64,000 bases of DNA from Holacanthus passer (GCA_025331565.1 JAFREQ010000063.1:2660501-2724500); one strand, 5' to 3'; shown: positions 1 to 13,300, counted from the first letter of the stretch. A program made the numbers and translations. The notes: generated from the sequence alone by a model not told the origin.

Positions 1-60
1 AATTACCGACATGCATGCATTATTCTAAAAAATGCTGAAGATTAACAATATATAAAATGA

Positions 61-186
<126 letters not shown>

Positions 187-910
187 AATCTGACCTATGA
201 CCCTTGTACAGTCAGGTCCAGTATTGCCATGATGTATGACCTTCAACCAATAACAACATGAATGAGGACGGGGAGGGTGGGAGACTGGGGGGGCTACACA
301 GCAGTGCACATTGTATATCCACACAAAGACCTATTTAAGCATTTAGCGAAAAACAGTGTGTGTCTATGAATGGACCAAAAGGTGTGTGCCATAATCATTA
401 CAATATTCATTGCTGAGGACTTGCATTGAAAATCTCCCCCACTATGTAAGACAGTGATGTTTAAATTCCTCATCCTGTACATGTGTAGCTGGACTGATGG
501 CACCGAGGTCCAAGAAGAAAATTTGCTACTTTGAATGCGGCTGTTTGAACCCCACATGCCATGGCTTATATTTAGGAGATCTGAACGTGATCTGTTTGCA
601 CTTTTGTAAATCTAAAGAAATGTAACATATGTCAAAAGAAGGAAATTATGACACTACAGATGTTTTTTTTTTCTTTTTGATTTTTTTTAAAAATTACAAA
701 TAAAGCCCCCATCAGGCAAGTTTTACACAAGGTTTCTTTATCCTGTGTAACTTTTAAGGAAAACTCTTCTTCTGCAGTCACCCAGCTTGGTGTAAATCAT
801 AGACAGATGATGGAGTGTTCATCCACATCAACTCACTGACTCCCTCTGAACTACAGAGTCTGTATTAACCAAACCATTTGAATAATAAAGATGAAGGTGG
901 CTCCTTGATG
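187..910 (+). other. ppp2ca: ppp2ca 3' untranslated region
   Basis: Non-coding sequence after the ppp2ca stop. It holds a T-rich stretch near 660-690 and two AATAAA signals, at 699-704 and 884-889. The end is placed about 20 nt after the distal signal, just before a T/G-rich stretch typical of downstream elements. The two signals suggest alternative polyadenylation giving 3'UTRs of roughly 0.5 and 0.7 kb. The exact cleavage site is inferred. Confidence 0.7.
884..889 (+). terminator. Distal poly(A) signal of ppp2ca (AATAAA)
   Basis: Canonical AATAAA followed within about 25 nt by GT/T-rich sequence (tgtgctgttttctttc). A proximal AATAAA lies at 699-704. Both are on the same strand as ppp2ca and downstream of its stop. 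Confidence 0.65.
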
Positions 911-2300
911 TGACTGTGCTGTTTTCTTTCTTTCCTGTTTATGATACTGCACAAATTTGCCCTGAATGAAATGACAACTGGTCTGGCTAACAAGGTCCCT
1001 TTGACCTGTGATTTAATTTTGGATTTAACTAACTCCCAGCCAGGTCACCAGCCAGAGAGTAGGTCAACCGCCTGTGCCGCAGGTTGGCCACGGAAGAGGT
1101 TTCCACACCGATGACCGTCTTCGTCCTGGAGAGTGTCTGTCTCACAGCTAGATGCCTTATCATGATAATTAGACTGAGCATATAAGTTGTATACTACTAA
1201 TTAGGTGTCAAAGGGCAATAATTGTGTTCACACCAACAATCCTTACTGGCAAGATGGAAGAAGGTTGTAATGAACCAGGCGTTGATGTCTGACAGACATG
1301 AACATATCTGCTTATTTTAAATACAATAATACAATTTCTTGATAACATTTTTGATTTTTTGATATTAATAGGTTTCCTTGTATCAATTGGTTTTAAAAAA
1401 ATAAAAAATAATACAATTATGAGAAACTCAAATTAAAAAGACTCCTGAAAAGGTCAAAATTCAGACACATTTGAATTTTCATGGAGTTCAAAATGTGTGA
1501 TGTGGAGTCAAACTATAACAGAATTTATATGATTGGAAATGATTCCAGCCCAAATAATATAATTCATTTTCCAGTTGTTTTTTTTGTTACACACACATTA
1601 TAAAATATAAACCTACCAAATGAGTGTGTTGTCTTTTATTTCCCTTTGCAGCCAGGACAAAAACACACTTTTAACATTTTTACTATTACTTATGAAAAAA
1701 GCAGTAGTGATGCAACAATTAGAAATAGTGACTAAAAATATTCATGCACTCAAAACTAAGCAATAAAAGCTTTCGAGGAGGAGCACTTGAACGCACCATA
1801 GAATCAGCTAGAAAGGGCCTGTGATGAGAAGAAAGCGCCCCCCAATGGTCACTATAAGAGTAACAACACTAAATCCGCCTTTTTTTTGCTATATTAAAAA
1901 ATAAAGTATGAAGCAAATTATGCACATAGACCTAAAGCATGTTTTCCTAAAGTGTAAAGTTGAGTTAATATTGGCAAAATATATTTTAATATAATAAGTA
2001 AAGTCCAATATGTCCCAAATAACTGTGATTTGCAATTTGCTGTTTATGCACTAAGCCAGAAATTAAACAAATGTAGCTGAATATGATTAAAAAAACATAC
2101 AAGCATTCCTGTTAATAAACTAATATACTGAAAAGCACTTTCCTACAAAAACATTTTTTTCAGTCATGCAAAAAAAAAAAAATTAAAAAAATACAAATGC
2201 CGTGTAAGTTCAACATGCTTACTGAAGATTGCATGAATCTCAGAATAATTGTCAGTGTGTCAGACGTTGAGGTTAAAACGATTTAAACCGGTTCAGATGA
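911..2300. other. ppp2ca-skp1 intergenic spacer
   Basis: AT-rich, with many A/T homopolymers (for example the run of A near 2168-2181). I see no exon, RNA gene or clear transposon. The sequence becomes GC-rich and CpG-containing only from about 2318, where the skp1 promoter region starts. The two genes run in the same direction, about 1.4 kb apart. Confidence 0.6.
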
Positions 2301-2317
2301 ACAGGAAAAGCAGCCTC

Positions 2318-2440
2318 CATGCGGGCCGCCCCCCCTCCCTCTTCTTCAGCCTCCGGGCGGCAGCTTCCCCGGGTTCATCCAGACACCTCCAGCCGCTGTC
2401 GGTGCCGCTGCCTCCGCGTCTGTCAGGCCTTGTTGTTGAC
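2318..2440 (+). promoter_or_regulatory. skp1: Probable CpG-rich skp1 core promoter / start region
   Basis: A short GC-rich patch with many CpGs (gcgggccgcc, ctccgggcggc, gccgctgtcggtgccgctg) in an otherwise AT-rich spacer, directly upstream of the inferred skp1 first exon. I see no TATA box at a usable distance, which suits a broadly expressed housekeeping gene. The transcription start itself cannot be seen and is inferred. Confidence 0.5.
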
Positions 2441-2483
2441 CACAGAGGATATTCACCTCTGGATCTGACTGCAAACATTTACG
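2380..2483 (+). other. skp1: skp1 exon 1 (5'UTR, start approximate)
   Basis: GC-rich sequence ending in a strong donor (acg|gtacgta at 2484) 678 nt upstream of the acceptor of the start-codon exon. SKP1 genes usually have a non-coding first exon, so this is the natural 5' exon. The donor is directly visible; the 5' boundary is a guess. Confidence 0.6.
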
Positions 2484-3161
2484 GTACGTAGCCTCGCAAA
2501 TCGTAATTTGTTTTGTTCCCCCAAATCTGTGTTCGCGTTTTAAATTCTTACATTTTTGTTTACATCTTTGTTTGAATTTGCTAAAAGGCCTCAAACATCA
2601 CAAGGCGCTAACATGCTAGCATTGTGCACGGTAATGCTAGCTGCCTGGTTAGCTTGCTATTTATCCAACATTAGACGCTCGTTTTGGATGTAAAAACACA
2701 AAAGGCATGTATTGTAGCTAGAATCTAACATGCTCACCTGAGGTTTTGTGGATTGACAGGCATCCTGTTTTAGGAAGTTATCAAAGGAACCAAATAGCAC
2801 GCTAGCTACTTGGCTAGCATTATCGCCGTTTAACGTTAGCTTGTGTTAACAGGTGGCTAAAGCTAAATGTATCCTCGGCTAGCTTGATTTTGCTAATAAC
2901 AACGCCCGTGTAGGTAATGCAAAGATATATTCACATGAGTACTGGGTGTATCGTTACTTCTGTAGCTAGTTAACTGTTACTATTGTGTACTGTTTATATG
3001 GATAACAGGCAAGTTGTCAGCTAGCCGCTTATCTAGCTGTAGCGTTAGCACTGAGAGACGTAGAATTGGTGCTAGCTGTTAATGAGTTTACTCTGTTGGC
3101 TAATCACATCTTGTTTCTGTCTTTACAATGTGTTTAATGATCTTGTTGTTCTACTCTGCAG
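2484..3161 (+). other. skp1: skp1 intron 1, with GCTAGC cluster
   Basis: Runs from gtacgta to ctactctgcag. It carries seven exact GCTAGC palindromes (2615, 2636, 2801, 2813, 2878, 3020 and 3071) plus several near matches such as gttagc and gtagctag. No exon is seen inside it. Confidence 0.75.
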
Positions 3162-3164
3162 ATA

Positions 3165-3261
3165 ATGCCCACAATAAAGTTACAGAGCTCCGATGGGGAA
3201 ATCTTCGAGGTGGATGTTGAGATAGCCAAACAGTCTGTCACCATCAAGACCATGTTGGAAG
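3165..3261 (+). CDS. skp1: skp1 coding exon 1 (start codon; BTB/POZ N-terminus)
   Basis: The exon begins at 3162 after ctgcag and the ATG lies 3 nt in, with A at -3. It reads MPTIKLQSSDGEIFEVDVE and then residues ending IKTMLE, the first 32 codons plus one base. This is the first strand and helix of the BTB/POZ-like fold that contacts cullin-1. Residue 3 is Thr where mammals have Ser, a difference I associate with fish. The donor is G|gtagaac. The start is certain because it is the only ATG near the acceptor that gives the conserved N-terminus. Confidence 0.97.
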
Positions 3262-3425
3262 GTAGAACTTTTTAAATCATCACAAACTTTTCAGTCCATT
3301 GTGTCACTTCACGGTTGATTTTCTGTGCTCTCTGTCTTTTACTTTGCATCAATTCAGCTGTGATGTTTTAATTTGGTTGATGTATTAGACTCATGCTTAA
3401 CATACATACATTGATTGTTTGATAG

Positions 3426-3499
3426 ATTTGGGAATGGATGATGAAGGAGATGATGATCCAGTTCCCCTCCCTAATGTGAACGCTGCCATTCTGAAGAAG
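3426..3499 (+). CDS. skp1: skp1 coding exon 2 (acidic loop)
   Basis: A 74-nt exon reading DLGMDDEGDDDPVPLPNVN then AAILKK. The first Asp codon is split across the preceding intron. It encodes the acidic, disordered loop and the start of the next helix of SKP1. Acceptor tttgatag, donor AAG|gtacag. It ends in phase 0. Confidence 0.97.
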
Positions 3500-4476
3500 G
3501 TACAGACCACACACGCACACCATACCATGCATACCACATGCACTCACCTATGATTATTGTTGCTGCACTGATGCTTGCAAGTTTGTTTGTTAAAAGTATA
3601 GAGTTGTTTTTTTTTTTTTGTTTCGACACCTTTTTCCTGCTCCTCAGCAAAGAAACCTCTGCTTGTGTGTTTTCAGTATGTTTGTTCATTGACGTGTTTG
3701 TACACTGAGATGCTGCTTTGAGTCAAATGTACTTTAAACACTCAGTGACGCTTGTATACATGTACGTTCACTCAGTTGCTAGTTCATTTGTGTTTGTATT
3801 AGTTTTTCTGTTAAGACTGTTTAGAAAGATGTTGATTGAACTTATCTCATTTGGGAGACTGCAGTTTGTGTTGCTGTTGAATTATACTGAAAGGTATTTC
3901 TAATGGTCTACCCTCATTCAGAGAAGTGGGGTAGACAAACAACATTGTAGCCTTCTTGGAGGTGGAGTTTATCACAGGGCTGTTGTATTGAAATTCCTTT
4001 GTTTTAGCTAGGTGGACTAAAAATGAGTGTGTGTGGGTTGTCTTCACATTCTGTTAAGATGATAATCCATTTTTTACCTGCTGAAGCAGAGGCTATTTGT
4101 TTCCCCTTTTCCCTTGTTAAATTGTTCTTTCCAGTAAACCAACTAATCACATTTGTGGGAGCAGAAGGCTGTGAAGGCCTGTTTCTTTTAGTCTCTTCTA
4201 CAATTTCATGCTTGTGCTTCAGAGCTGCAGTTATTTCAGACAAGAGGGTTTTGAGGTTCTATTACTCATAACTCAGTTGGAGACCTGGAAGTCATGCTTA
4301 CTAATCATTTTCATAAACATGTTTCTAATAACAAAGTTTGCTAAATAAGCAAGTGTAACAACCCTTGTGCTCCAGTTTGAAATACACTGCTGATGAATGC
4401 CATATATATTTGACTGGTTATGACCACTGTAATCCCTTAATTTGGTTAAAATGGCATGTGTTTGTGTTTCCCACAG

Positions 4477-4620
4477 GTGATTCAGTGGTGCACTCATCAC
4501 AAAGATGACCCCCCACCCCCAGAGGACGATGAGAACAAGGAGAAGAGGACAGATGACATTCCTGTATGGGACCAGGAATTCCTCAAAGTGGACCAAGGCA
4601 CCTTGTTTGAACTCATTCTG
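4477..4620 (+). CDS. skp1: skp1 coding exon 3
   Basis: A 144-nt, phase 0/0 exon reading VIQWCTHHKDDPPPPEDDEN and on through DDIPVWDQEFLKVDQ and TLFELIL. It covers the second acidic loop and the helices that complete the cullin-binding BTB fold. Acceptor ttcccacag, donor CTG|gtaaat. Confidence 0.97.
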
Positions 4621-6550
<1,930 letters not shown>

Positions 6551-6710
6551 TAAAATAAGTCTTATATAAGTTATGAAAAATGAATAGATCACTTTGGAAT
6601 GCTGCTAAATATAGTTTAGAAAATAGAACCTTTTATTCTGTATGAGGGATCACAGCTTTGACCTGCCGTCCACATATTTTTGGTAACTCAGCCTGTTTGT
6701 CTGTCCACAG

Positions 6711-6746
6711 GTACGCAAAGAGAACCAGTGGTGTGAAGAGAAGTAA
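6711..6746 (+). CDS. skp1: skp1 coding exon 5 (C-terminus and stop)
   Basis: Eleven codons, VRKENQWCEEK, then TAA, after acceptor ctgtccacag. This last SKP1 helix closes over the bound F-box. The sequence is identical to the vertebrate C-terminus as I know it. Confidence 0.97.
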   Translation, partial: VRKENQWCEEK

Positions 6747-6967
6747 AGGGGAAGATCCTGCCAACACTACCACACTGAATAGGAATTGTCCCTGCTAACT
6801 GGTTGCACTGGCGTTGTTCATACTTGTCAATATTTACATTTAGTATATTTAGAGCCACATACCCACCTCCCTCCCCTTCCCTAAATTTCTGTATACCAAT
6901 AGCATGACAATTTTAACTTGCCTGTGTGTTGTCTTTAATTTAAATAAAAAAAAGCTCTTTTGTTTCC
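6747..6967 (+). other. skp1: skp1 3'UTR
   Basis: About 220 nt of non-coding sequence from the skp1 stop to just past the poly(A) signal at 6943-6948 (taaataaaaaaaag), followed by T/G-rich sequence (ctcttttgtttcc). The cleavage site is inferred from the signal. Confidence 0.75.
6943..6948 (+). terminator. skp1 poly(A) signal AATAAA
   Basis: Canonical hexamer about 200 nt after the skp1 stop, with a downstream T/G-rich element. Confidence 0.8.
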
Positions 6968-7499
6968 ACACACGTTGTGTATTCACATAAAAGATAGTTC
7001 TGGTTTTATGGCTTTGTACCCTTAAAGATTAGAAAATGGTCCTTTCATATTTTCCCTCTTATTAATCGCAATGGTTATCTTTTTTACTGGACATGTTTTT
7101 CTTTTAGGTTAATTGATTGAGTGAAATGGTTTTTTTGACAATGGAAATGAGAGGGTGAATATTTTATTTTTGCTCTGTAAATGCATATGTTCTGTGAAAC
7201 CGTGTTAAGAGAGGATGGGCCGTTAAAAGGAAAACTGAAGTTTGAGGTGAAAAGATGTTTTTTGCATAACGTCCTTTGGACTCGAAGTACTTGTGTGTTG
7301 TCACACAGTGTTGGGTAACTCATTCCTAATTCATGTTGTATTGAATTGGAAATTTTTCTCAGATAAGCTCCGATGCTGGCTTTTGGGATGATCAAACATA
7401 TACTGAAGGAGTAAATAAAACGTATATAAAGGTTTGTCTTTGTCAGTTTTGTTTTCAAAGTGCAGAGGAGCATGGTTTTGTTGGGGACAATTTTTTTTG

Positions 7500-7998
7500 C
7501 AACCCTGATTCCAAAAAAGTTGGGACGCTGTGTAAATCATAAAAAAAAAACTGAGTGCAATCTTTTTCAAACTCATTACTGACAACAGTTTTAAGTTTTC
7601 CTGAGCCCATGTACTGTTTGACAAAGTGGTGAACCTCTCTCTGTCCTTGCTTGTGAATGACAGTCTTTCCAGGATGAACCTTTCATACCCAATCATGATA
7701 CTATCACCTGTTACCAATTAACCTGTTTCACCTGTGGACTGATCCAAACAGGTGTTTTTGATCAGTCCACAACTTTCACAGTCTTTTGTTGCTCCTGTCC
7801 CAACTTGTTTGAAACATGTTGCTGCCATCAAATTCAGAATAAGCAGATATTTACAAAAATCAATGAAACTGATGAGGTTGAACATTAGATATAGTCTTTG
7901 TACTGTTTTCAATTGAGTATATGTCAAAATGATTAGCAAATTATCACATCCTGCTTTATTTATGTTTTACAGAATCCCAACTTTTGGAATCTGGATTG
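7500..7998. mobile_element. Non-autonomous Tc1/mariner-type remnant, copy 1
   Basis: The left end caaccctgattccaaaaaag and the right end (ggaatctggattg, then TA) are imperfect inverted repeats with a run resembling gttgggacgctgtgtaaa inside. The interior has the text I recall from a widespread teleost Tc1-like transposon. On the minus strand fragments such as MVTGDSIMIGYERFILERL and TWAQEN resemble the leader and helix-turn-helix part of its transposase, but frames are broken and the catalytic region is gone. A second copy ends at 39826. The element sits between the convergent 3' ends of skp1 and tcf7. Superfamily assignment is from memory. Confidence 0.7.
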
Positions 7999-8074
7999 TA
8001 TTTTAAAAGTATTTTGCCTTTATGAAATCATCATTCTTGATGTCATGTCCTTGTGTCTCAAATACATTAGACGT

Positions 8075-9952
8075 GAGCAAGATATTCAAAACACTTTAAT
8101 ACATCAAACAAAAACAAGTAATACATCAGAGGCGTTTGAGGCGTAAAAAATACAAAAGACGTCTTCAAGGTGTTGCCACTGCTTTTGCAAACACCCTCAA
8201 AATAAAACAAGCTATTTCTAGCACAAGAGCTCTCTCTGCTGGAGGAAACCGGTTTTGCTGTACAAAAACTCAGCCTACAGTTTGTCCACAGAGCTGTAAG
8301 CCGAGTTCGAAGCTGCAAGCAGAACAGTAAATTAAAGCCTTTTTAGTCAAAATCTATTTTTGTTACATTAAAGTTGGAACATGCACAGATTGAGAACACA
8401 AGTTATCATGTGAACGCCGCCGCAGTAACACTTGACTGAGAAAAGGAAAAATTCTGCACAAGAGGACAAACACAAAATGTATTGTTTTAAAGAAATGGTA
8501 GAAACTAAAAATCTTTTTTTTTTTTGGTTATTTCACTTATTTTTTTACATAAAAACATATAAAAGTTTAATTATAATAGGGAATTCCAACATTTATAAAA
8601 CTTTACAACACAATGCAATATAATAGTACCCATTTGGTCTCAGATTAGTTTACGGAGCTGCAAAATGTTCAGTCAAAGGAAAACAGCCAAGAGACATAAA
8701 AAAAATGAACTCTCTCGTCTTTGTCTGAGGGTTTCACCACCAGCATCTGACCTTAAAAAAAACCCCATGAGATTCATACAAAAATACCAAAACTCAGGAG
8801 AAAAGAGAAGAAAAATGTAACGTTGATATAGCGAGAGACTGATCCTGAAAGTGCCTAAAAGGAATAACTTGAAGTTGGGGATACCATCATTTATAAATGA
8901 TACTTTTTTTTAACCTGCTGAAAAAGTTTGTTTTCCTTTGTAGTAGTATTTTTAAGAACATTTGAAAATGGAACGAAAATGAAGTGTTAACAAAATGGCA
9001 GCTAAAAAAAGTCCCTCTTTCGACCTGAGGTTCTGCTGGTCAGGCTGGCTGGTTGTTGGTCTCCTCTGGCTTGGTCTGAGCGATAGTGGTGGATGGATGA
9101 TAAGGAAGTGTTGTACTTAACAAGAACTGATCTCTGCCTTCTTTTTTTTGTGTAGTTAACAAAGAGCTCATTTACAAGATATTTTGTTTGATTGTCATGG
9201 AGGTCAAGCTTTAAAACAAAAAAAGGAGCACCAAGGGGCTGAGGAGTTTTATTTGTAAAATGATCTCTTTACAGGCGGAGCTGTCCCCAAGGCAGAAAAC
9301 TATTGGCTTTACTTGGGTTAACTGCAGCAGATGGAGCCAAAGAACCTCAGATTTTTAGGCTCCATGTTAATTCTGCCTCCAGTGCAGCTCTGCCTCTGTA
9401 CAACTGGATCTCTTGATGACTGGCAGGTTTTCAGTCACCAGTTCAGGGGCTGGATCCTCCCCAGGATGCGGATTCCTTGTCAACTTATAATCACCCCATT
9501 TACAGTATGACAAGGTTAATAGCTAAACTCATGTCCAGGCAGGTAACAATTTACCAATCATTAGTGACCACATATCTGCCAAATGTGACATTTGTATGTG
9601 ATGTTTCCAGACTCTCAGGCTGAAAGAGATTACCTGAATGCTTGATTAAAGAATGGACCATTTGAAGGAGGCTTTGAGGAGGAATTGGCCTCATTGACCT
9701 GATGACATATTTGGTTTTGAAATGCAGACTTTAGTGGATCCAGCCTCTGAACTCAGACACAGCTAATATTTTACCCTGGGCCAATCTAGTAGGGGGATGT
9801 TGCCAATATACAGAAGGATGGTTCCCCCTTCATCACAAGGACCACAGGGTCGAGATAAATGTGAGAGTGAAGGCAGGTGAGGAAGATGATCTTCATGGCT
9901 CTGGAGGTCGCTGAGGTGAATGGGGTCGGGGATGTGAGCAGACCAGGACCGA
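8075..9952 (-). other. tcf7: tcf7 3'UTR
   Basis: About 1.9 kb of non-coding sequence after the last tcf7 stop, A/T-rich. Two possible poly(A) signals on the minus strand: a canonical AATAAA at 9253-9248 (proximal) and ATTAAA at 8100-8095 (distal), so short and long 3'UTR forms are possible. The end is set about 20 nt past the distal signal. Confidence 0.65.
8095..8100 (-). terminator. Distal tcf7 poly(A) signal (ATTAAA)
   Basis: Common variant hexamer on the minus strand, followed by GT/T-rich sequence (gtgttttgaatatcttg). A canonical AATAAA lies upstream at 9253-9248. Which one is used cannot be decided here. Confidence 0.5.
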
Positions 9953-9966
9953 TCACTGAGTCTCTG

Positions 9967-10342
9967 TTAGCACTTTGAGAGAAAGTCCTGCAGCCTTGGC
10001 GGCCGACAGCGCCGCCGTCGAGCTGTGCGTCTGCTTGCCGGACAGTTCCAGGTGTGTGTGGGTGTGTTTGGTCGCGGGCTGTCGGAGGTCGCCCGCTTGC
10101 CGGCAGAGTGCTGCAGGGGCAAGCGTGTGTGTGAGCGTGTGTGTGTTGGCGGAGACAAGGGGAGGCGCGTTGACGGGGAGGTGGGCGGTGGGGAGCAGCC
10201 CGGGGAAGGGGGGCGCTGGTGCTGGTAGAGACGGTGGCGGGTGGGGGATGGGGAGGGGGGAGAGTCTATAGCACTTAAATCTGAAGAAGTTGGGCTGGGG
10301 CAGCCTCCTCCTTGAAGGTAGCGAATGCACTTCTTTTTCCTC
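9967..10342 (-). CDS. tcf7: tcf7 terminal exon, E-tail frame (C-clamp end)
   Basis: After acceptor gactgtccctag, and with the two bases left by the C-clamp exon, it reads RRKKKCIRYLQGGGCPSP then TSSDLSAIDSPPSPSP. This completes the C-clamp with its last Cys and continues like the TCF7L2 tail (SPPSSDGSLLDSPPPSP, from memory). Beyond that the frame becomes Arg-rich and loses coding character, ending at TAA 9969-9967. The neighbouring frame, ending TGA at 9953, has much better codon use from about 10230 on. Either a 1-nt indel lies in the C-rich stretch near 10209-10262, or the last part of this frame is not the true tail. Confidence 0.75.
10275..10342 (-). CDS. tcf7: tcf7 terminal exon, alternative B-tail frame
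   Basis: If the basic-tail exon (ending 14628) is joined directly to this exon, the reading becomes ...SNT-GGKRSAFATFKEEAAPAQ then LLQI and TAA at 10277-10275. The human TCF7 B-type tail as I know it, GGKRNAFGTYPEKAAAPAPF, aligns clearly. The same bases therefore encode the end of the C-clamp in one frame and a short clamp-less tail in another. This exon-skipping isoform lacks the C-clamp, so its DNA targets would be restricted to HMG-box sites. Expression is inferred, not seen. Confidence 0.8.
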
Positions 10343-13300
10343 CTAGGGACAGTCAGAGAGAGTTATCTGTGAATAAAGTGTGGATGGTAAATGTCAGCAG
10401 GCTTCAGTGAAGATGCATCATTCACACCGATGACAATGAACAGGGAGACATGATCATAATGAACAGGAAAGTATTAGTGTCAGAGATAAATTTCTAAAAT
10501 TCTAACCTCCTTACTAAATTTTTTCTCAATATTTAATCTAGTTTTTGAGGATATTTCGCTTGTGTCAAATTAGTGGACTATTGGTGTCAGTCTAAGGTAA
10601 AATATTAAAGACTGCTTTGAAGGAATATTTTGACATTTTGGGAAATTGAGACATAGAAGAGTAAATGAACAACATCTCATATCTGTGCTTGATCTGTGTT
10701 GTGGAACTGGAGCCAGGAGGCCTTTAGTTTAGCTTAAAGACTGGAAGCAGTTAGACACAGCTCACCTGGCTCTGTCCAAATTTCCAAATTACACCTGTTG
10801 TTGGTAAAGAAATAGTTCCACTCCATAACTCCCTCTAAAACTACAAATTGTTTTTTTAAATTTATTTCTAATTTCTTTCTGTGTTCCAATTAAATGAGAT
10901 GTAACACGCGAATTACTGAGCTTTCATATTGTATGAACTTGTTGAACTTGGCCTCTGGCTCTACTATTAACACAGAGATTAAGAACGATAATGATCCTTT
11001 CATGCAATTTTCAGCAAGAAAGCAAATAAGCCCAGTGCATTTCTGCTCAAAATAATGTTTGTGCTCAAATATCACTTTATATAGATAAGTCATTTCTTCT
11101 TTGAGAGCAGGGAATAACACTCAAGTTTCTAATTAATTTTCGATATTTGTTTTCTATTTAGTACTTTTAGTGTTAACGTATTTTAACAGAAATGGCCTCC
11201 TGGAATCGACTGCCCTTCACATTGTAAACATGACGAAAGCCGTATTTATTTCCAATGAGCTGCATAAACAGTCAGGTGCTTCAGCCTGTCTGTCCACCCC
11301 ATGTGCACTGCTCTCCCGGTTTGCACCAAACCTACTGGCAAACGGGAGTGATGTGCTCTGCTTTGTGAGGTGCTATACTTAAAAGCAGACTTGTGTACCG
11401 CTGAGCGCAGCATCAAAGCAGTTAACAGGATCCCATGATCATTACCAGAATATGATATGAGTCACCAGGTTTAACCGCAAGGAAAGGCGCTAGGCCATAT
11501 TTAGAGTGAGAGAGAGAGGGAGAGAGGGAGGAAGAGTGCGATAGAAAGTGATTTCTAAATGTCAGAGTTCACCATCAAAAGGCGCCTGTTACCACATCGC
11601 ATGAATGGAGAAAGTTGAAAGCAGATGGGCATGAGAACGCCGTCATAATGCAAAAGCTGCAGGGAGTGTGTGTGTGTGTGTGTGTGTGTTGAGCTGTGGT
11701 GATAAGGATTTGCTCTAACCACATTCACCCCCCTTTGTTCTCTCAAACCGAAACACACACACACACTTAGATTTCCATGACGTGATGGTGGGGAAGACGA
11801 CGGGGTTGCTACGGTGCTGTGGTGGTAGAAGCTTTTTCTGCAGAACCACAGATTCCTGACTCCTGCAGCCAAGCGATCGTCTGTCGTCTACTGTAAAACC
11901 TGCTGCGACTCAAACAGAGCCGTCTGACGCACTGACAGGCTCGTTTCTGATGATTTATATTGTAATACTTCTACGTTTCTGAGATTGTTGCAATTTTGAG
12001 AAAAGGTCAGGAAAAATAATTGACTCAAGTATTTTTGAATGCACAGCTCTGACGGATAAATAAATCAAACACTCTTGAGCATTTGATCACTGACTTAATA
12101 CTAAAACAAGTGTCCTGTTTTATTTTTTAACTAAGTATTCAAAAAAAAGTTGGCAACTGGCTTAGGAACATGCTCACAGTGGCAAAGGGGGGAAATTCCC
12201 AGCTTTTGTTCTTAATTACAAGCAAGAGACAAACTAATGAATTGGCATCCTTTGCTACTCAATTAGAATAAAGCTTTTAACTTTAGAGTTTTACAACACA
12301 GGTCTTGCAAGTTGGTATTAATTGCTGTGTCATTTTCCACGATGGTTGTTTCTTTTTTTGTGTTCAGTCTGAGCAGAACTTTAGCCTTGGCCTGAATTTA
12401 CAAGTTGCAATAACAAGTTGAATGTTTTTCCTTGTAGGAATGTCTGACTTTTGGGGATTTTACAGCACAAACTCGTGTGAATTCATAAAACTGTCAGAAC
12501 GAGTAAGGAGTTGCCGGGAATCAAATAAAAGGCCTCATTTTTGTGCAGTTTGATTTAAATTCTCTAATAAAAAGATCAGCAGGAAGCAGAGCGATATTTG
12601 AACATTTCTTCTTGATATCACTTCCATGATGTGCAGCTATGTTTTTATTTTGAGTACCAGCGAATCGCTCTGCCAAGTCTCTGACTGCTTTTTCATTGAG
12701 CAGTATTCCCCTTTACCCACATTAACTTCACAGGGCCCCTGTGATACAACGCATTATAACAGAAGCGCAGAACCAAAACCACCTTTGACCTTTAAGACAA
12801 GACATCACAGGAAAATGGTAAAACTGAAAATCTGGGTAGATCCTTCGCCTTAAGTCAAAAGGAAAAATGCTTTGGACCTGACAAGATTACTGATCCTTGA
12901 GCAACAATCCTGACTGTAAATATAGTAATGTGGAGCCTGATATTACTGACTGAAGAGAGATGTGGGGATTTGGGTTGTGAAAGGTTTTTTTTTTTAACAA
13001 AAATGAAATGTGAAAATGTCTATATTGTGATTCTTTTATTACTATATCACTACATATATTTATGCTTCAATTTGCAGAGAAGAAAGTTAGTGACAGACAA
13101 CATGCAGAGCTGAGGGTGGATTTTCAAATATTCTTTGGAGGCAGAGTTTGTCTTGAAGCAGAATAATCGTCAGTGGATGGAGTTTGGTGACTTTTTAAAG
13201 TAGTAAAATAAGACTGTTGAAAAGGCTGATGAGAAAGAAAGTAGGAAACTATAATTGTGATGCTTTGTGGACTCAGACTGAGGAGATTATTTCTACCTCT

